Shown here: positions 45,086 to 48,081 of the stretch, in pieces | How positions within the stretch are numbered: position 1 is the stretch's first letter | Layout: each line of letters starts with the position of its first letter | Source of the DNA: Alteripontixanthobacter muriae | GTDB lineage: Bacteria; Pseudomonadota; Alphaproteobacteria; Sphingomonadales; Sphingomonadaceae | Length of the DNA stretch: 48,081 nucleotides | Direction of reading: 5' to 3' | NCBI RefSeq assembly: GCF_013336795.1 | Contig: NZ_JAAFZT010000035.1 | Location: 393,048-441,128 of the forward strand | Translations under genes and position numbers: made by a program | The notes under the pieces: generated by a model | The model's database searches: none | Seen by the model: the letters and a program-made list of their open reading frames with translations, nothing else | What the model was told of the DNA's origin: nothing

Positions 45086-45749
45086 TCTTACATACAGGCT
45101 GATTACCGCAGGTCCCAGTCCTTACGGGCGCAAAGTGGACGTTGTGCTACATGAGAAAGGGATCGCATTCGAGCGGGTGTATGACCTGCCGTGGGCCGAA
45201 GCAACGCACACGCGCCGACACAGTCCGCTCGAGCAATTGCCGATCCTGCTGCCGGAGAAAGGCGAACCTGTCTGGGATTCAGCCCTGATCGTGGATTGGT
45301 TAGAAATTATGCATCCCGATCCGCCGCTGATGCCTCAGGTCCGAGATGCGCGCATCCATTGCATGCGGCGCCGAACACTTGGCGAGCGGATAATGGAGAT
45401 AGCGCAGGCGCTCATATTCGAAGTCCACCGAGATCCACCAGCGGAAATTACGGTCGATCGACTAACACGTAAAATCGAAGGCGGATTGAGTGCTTTGGAG
45501 AAATTGTACGATCATCGAACTGGGGGCAAGCTGGAGTGCGACCAAGGCGATATCGCCTTGGCTACGACCTTGCTGTGTTGGGAATTCATCATCGCAGAAG
45601 GCATCTCGCCGCCACTGCCGATCTTGACGTGGCGCGGAAAACATCGGGCGATCGACAAGTGCGTTTTTAAAATGGAAGCGCGTCCTTCATTCATGAAAAC
45701 CGCACCGCAGGCCATGCAAGTAGATATCGCCGGAGAGGTGGCGGTTTGA
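45078..45749 (+). CDS. Glutathione S-transferase family protein
   Basis: A 223-aa GST. The thioredoxin-fold half (TYRLITAGPSPYGRKVDVVL) has the catalytic-Ser-type SPYGRKV, and VWDSALIVDWLE holds the glutathione-binding serine. The all-helical half follows (ALEKLYDHRTGGKLECDQGD, then IALATTLLCWEF). Its start is a TTG that overlaps the SDR end by eight bases, with GGGGG nine bases upstream. In sphingomonads such GSTs take part in ether cleavage, isomerisation or dehalogenation of aromatics, or in detoxification; which applies here cannot be told. It is the last gene of the operon. Confidence 0.85.
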   Translation: MSDLTYRLITAGPSPYGRKVDVVLHEKGIAFERVYDLPWAEATHTRRHSPLEQLPILLPEKGEPVWDSALIVDWLEIMHPDPPLMPQVRDARIHCMRRRTLGERIMEIAQALIFEVHRDPPAEITVDRLTRKIEGGLSALEKLYDHRTGGKLECDQGDIALATTLLCWEFIIAEGISPPLPILTWRGKHRAIDKCVFKMEARPSFMKTAPQAMQVDIAGEVAV

Positions 45750-46018
45750 GGCTTCATGACCGACGCTCTGCACCCGGTCGCGAAGTTGGATGCGGAAATG
45801 ATAATCTGAAGTGATCATCTGCGGCCCTCAAGAAGGGAGAAGCTCTAGTTCAAAAATGAATTCTGCAAGGGCGGTGTCGGCCGTGCAGGAACTGTTGCTG
45901 CTCGGCTGCTTGTGGAACTTGGAACTGCTCCGCAAGAAGCAATCATTCGCGTGCGGGATGCAAGACCAGGTGCCATCGAGACGAGAGCACAGGAAGAATA
46001 CCTCCCCAGCCTCGCCAG

Positions 46019-47040
46019 GTGCAGGAAAGGTCGCCCTCATCCCATGCTGATGCAGTAGAGGGCCACGCTATTGGTGCGCTGCTTGGGCTGGCTGTTGGTG
46101 ACGCGCTTGGCACGACCCTCGAGTTCAAGCAGCGTGACGCATACCCGTTGCTGGAGGACATGGAGGGAGGAGGCCCCTCTCGCTTGAAGCCCGGCGAATG
46201 GACCGATGAGACTTCCATAGCCCTAGCACTCGCTGATAGCTTGATCGCGCATCCTGACTTTGACGCAGCAGACCTGATGCGTCGCTTCACTGCCGGGCGG
46301 GAGGAGGGCAGTTACTCATGCACCGGCACCTGCTTCGACATCGGAATGACCGTGAGCTCTGCGCTCAGCCGCTGGCAGCGAACAGGCGATCCTTATGCGG
46401 GAAGCACCGATCCAAATAGCGCAGGTAATGGCTCGCTGATGCGACTTGCGCCTGTTGCGATCCGCTACTCGAAAGAACGCGATAAGATTCCATCAGTGAC
46501 TGCTGCCCAGAGCCAGACAACTCATGGAGCAGCCGAGGCGGTCAGTGCCTGTGTGGCCTTCGCGGAGCTGATTGCTGATGCGATAGCTGGAAACTCTCGC
46601 CACGAGGTGCTCTCTCCACGCAACGAGAATGATGCAGCAAAGGTCGCCAAAATTATGTCGGGCTAATGGCGCGGCAAGGCCCCAAAGGATGTGGAACCCT
46701 CTGGCTATGTCGTACATTCGCTGGAGGCCGCGCTGTGGTCGATCGGCCGGACTGACGATTTCCGCTCAGCTATCCTTACGGCTGCCAACCTTGGCGGTGA
46801 TGCCGATACGACCGCCGTTATTGCGAGCAGCTTGCCGGAGCCCTCTACGGCGCGAGCGGAATACCAGAGGGCTGGCTGGCAAAGCTTGCTTGGCGCGATC
46901 GCTTGAAAGAGCAGGACCTCAGGCTGCACTCCGCGTCCCCTGAGAACGTTAAGAATTCTAGCCTTGAGCAACCTCTGTACGTGCCGCTGTCCGGAACTCG
47001 TTGGGAGCTGACCACCATGGCTGAATTGAGTGTTCTGTAG
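46019..47040 (+). pseudogene. ADP-ribosylglycohydrolase, broken by a stop codon and a frameshift
   Basis: Family enzymes remove ADP-ribose from proteins or nucleic acids using two magnesium ions. The first part (from GTG 46019) reads IGALLGLAVGDALGTTLEF and GEWTDETSIALALADSL. A TAA at 46664-46666 interrupts it in the usual SGSWRGK motif (here ...IMSG, stop, WRGKAPKDV). The same frame then resumes with SGYVVHSLEAALW and NLGGDADTTAVI, carrying the metal-binding aspartates. One base appears to be lost near 46822-46826: the reading moves to another frame, which gives EQLAGALYGASGIPEGW and runs to a TAG at 47038-47040. Both lesions point to an inactivated gene. Confidence 0.85.
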
Positions 47041-47095
47041 GACGTCTCACAAGCCCGCACTTTACCGGCATATGGACCAGCATCCGAACTCTGAG

Positions 47096-47671
47096 TTATA
47101 AGCCGTAGTTCAGTCGGATTCCGATGGTGTCGATGCCGGGGTTCTGCTCCGAATTGAACAGGCGCGCATTGCTGATGTGCACCCAGCTCGCCTCCACGCT
47201 CCAACGTTCGCTAACAGCGGTTCCGATGGCAATCTCCGGCTCGAACAGGATGCGGCTGCCGAGATCCGTCCGAAATTCGTTGTTACGATCTATTCGGAAA
47301 TCGGGCGCGTCATGAATGACGAGGCCGATGCCGGGCCGGAGATAGACCGGGCCTGCCGCAATCTTCCAGCTGAGCCCGCCGCCTGCGAAATTCGTATCCC
47401 CCTCGCTGTTCAGCGAGGCGAAGACATATGGCTCCGGGCTGCCGATGAAAGCGAGCGCCTCTGCCCGTTCGAAACGATAGCCTGCCTGAAGGTCGACGCC
47501 GCCTTCTTCCGTATCGAAGGTGAACGGGGTGTCGACAGCATGGGCATAAATTCCGCCATAGACTTCTCCGGCAGCGGCGGGGTTCGCGGCGGGGTTCGCG
47601 GCGGCAATCGAGCCGAAGATCGCAATGTGGGCAAAGGAGCGCAGGCCCGAGGCTCGAAAAGATCGCGACAT
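47096..47671 (-). CDS. Lipid A 3-O-deacylase PagL-type acyloxyacyl hydrolase
   Basis: An outer-membrane enzyme of 191 aa that removes a 3-hydroxyacyl chain from lipid A and so changes surface charge and immune recognition. A signal peptide (MSRSFRASGLRSFAHIAIFG) and an eight-strand barrel lead to the C-terminal catalytic region WVHISNARLFNSEQNPGID, with the His-Ser pair and the family NPG, ending IGIRLNYGL. GGAG stands eight bases before the ATG. The open frame to 47713 adds 14 unlikely residues. It is accessory to the cassette and reads in the opposite direction. Confidence 0.86.
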   Translation of the reverse strand: MSRSFRASGLRSFAHIAIFGSIAAANPAANPAAAGEVYGGIYAHAVDTPFTFDTEEGGVDLQAGYRFERAEALAFIGSPEPYVFASLNSEGDTNFAGGGLSWKIAAGPVYLRPGIGLVIHDAPDFRIDRNNEFRTDLGSRILFEPEIAIGTAVSERWSVEASWVHISNARLFNSEQNPGIDTIGIRLNYGL

Positions 47672-47799
47672 GGCAAATACTCCAGAGAATGGCAGGCGTT
47701 TGTCAAGCGCCATGCAAGCCGCCGCAAGCTGAAAGGAAAATTACTGGATCTCCAACAGTTCTTCGCCAAGTGCGCTCTAATTCTACCTCTTCCATCTGG

Positions 47800-47829
47800 T
47801 CGCGTAAGTGTCCCGACCATCTCCGGCAT
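47800..47829 (-). pseudogene. Start of an IHF-alpha-like gene, remnant of ten codons
   Basis: MPEMVGTLTR matches the [10 protein letters not shown] start of the gene at 38866-39246, after which the similarity stops. It lies as far from the second 122-bp repeat as the intact gene start does from the first, so it is part of the same duplicated block. Confidence 0.6.
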
Positions 47830-47939
47830 ACGTTCCTTTCCTCAGATTATATCATAGGTTAGCTAGCAGCACCGTTAGTTTGGGCAAGCCATTCTGCGGT
47901 CACCATTAGGCCCAGCTGCGCTATCTTACTTTGAAGGCG

Positions 47940-48081
47940 CTAAGCGGGCGAGCGATCCGGCGATCGCTTCTTCTGATAGAAAAGCCACAAGAGGATGAGC
48001 GCCGAAACAAAGGATCCAAGGCTCATGATGAAAGCGGTCGAGGGCAGGGTGAAGCCTGCAGCGAAGAGCGCCCCCGCGCCG
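47940..48081 (-). CDS. MFS transporter, C-terminal end (runs off right edge)
   Basis: The last 46 or so residues of a major facilitator transporter, reading leftward from beyond the window: AGALFAAGFTLPSTAFIMSL, VSALILLWLFYQKKR, then the tail SPDRSPA. It is a near-exact copy of the end of the truncated gene at 39377-39749, apart from the tail. This copy may be the intact parent. Nothing can be said about its substrate. Confidence 0.75.
   Translation of the reverse strand, partial: GAGALFAAGFTLPSTAFIMSLGSFVSALILLWLFYQKKRSPDRSPA
47960..48081. repeat. 122-bp direct repeat, right copy
   Basis: Matches 39406-39527 with one mismatch (T at 47977). It reaches the last base of the window, so its right end is unknown. 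Confidence 0.93.

Noticed and set aside
45811-46050. 79-codon frame (and an opposite 70-codon frame) between the GST and ADP-ribosylglycohydrolase genes
   Set aside because: Neither has a ribosome site or recognisable sequence; the gap of about 270 bp is left without a gene.
46664-46830. Programmed recoding in the ADP-ribosylglycohydrolase gene
   Set aside because: Two separate lesions, one a plain stop with no slippery sequence or stem-loop seen, fit decay better than recoding.

Overview
The window looks like a chromosomal segment of a sphingomonad alphaproteobacterium, most likely Erythrobacteraceae. This rests on high GC, lptE-holA next to leuS, a large NAD-type glutamate dehydrogenase, phaB, DUF3576 and DUF455 proteins, a small protein ending in DESFPASDPPATY, and a sphingomonad-style TonB receptor/SDR/GST cassette. 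No rRNA, tRNA, CRISPR array or intact transposase or integrase was seen.

From 1 to about 36.7 kb the window is an ordinary, tightly packed core genome. In order it holds an ABC-2 exporter pair cut by the left edge, queG, a ferredoxin reductase, the 1583-aa glutamate dehydrogenase, a hydrolase/TPR/luciferase-like operon, and a small membrane-protein/XRE-regulator operon with a palindrome over its promoter. Then come thrS, an agmatine deiminase and an M28 lipoprotein peptidase, the coupled glnE-bcp-DUF455 operon, an M23 peptidase, an acyl-CoA synthetase, and divergent galU and murA. The core part ends with fumC and its ribbon-helix-helix partner, an OmpA-like protein with an amber codon at codon 3, phaB, an outer-membrane protein, DUF3576, leuS, lptE and holA. 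Many of these genes are translationally coupled by 1-17 base overlaps.

After holA, where parB/parA commonly follow in alphaproteobacteria, the sequence changes character. A gene-free stretch with six AACAGG motifs leads to a DUF5681 protein, a PRC-barrel protein with a fresh 15-bp tandem duplication, an IHF-alpha/HU paralogue and a truncated MFS transporter gene. A 122-bp piece of that MFS gene recurs 8,554 bp downstream with one mismatch, in the MFS gene that runs off the right edge. A decayed IHF-alpha start accompanies the second copy.

Between the two copies lies a five-gene cassette reading rightward: an amidohydrolase-fold protein whose metal ligands look degraded, a DUF59 (MIP18/PaaD-like) protein, a TonB-dependent receptor, a short-chain dehydrogenase and a glutathione S-transferase. 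Two matching inverted repeats exactly 85 bp apart precede it, the second overlapping a TTGACA box. It is followed by an ADP-ribosylglycohydrolase pseudogene with a nonsense codon and a frameshift, and by a PagL-type lipid A deacylase gene. My reading is a horizontally acquired or duplicated uptake-and-catabolism cassette under its own repressor; its substrate cannot be told from sequence alone.
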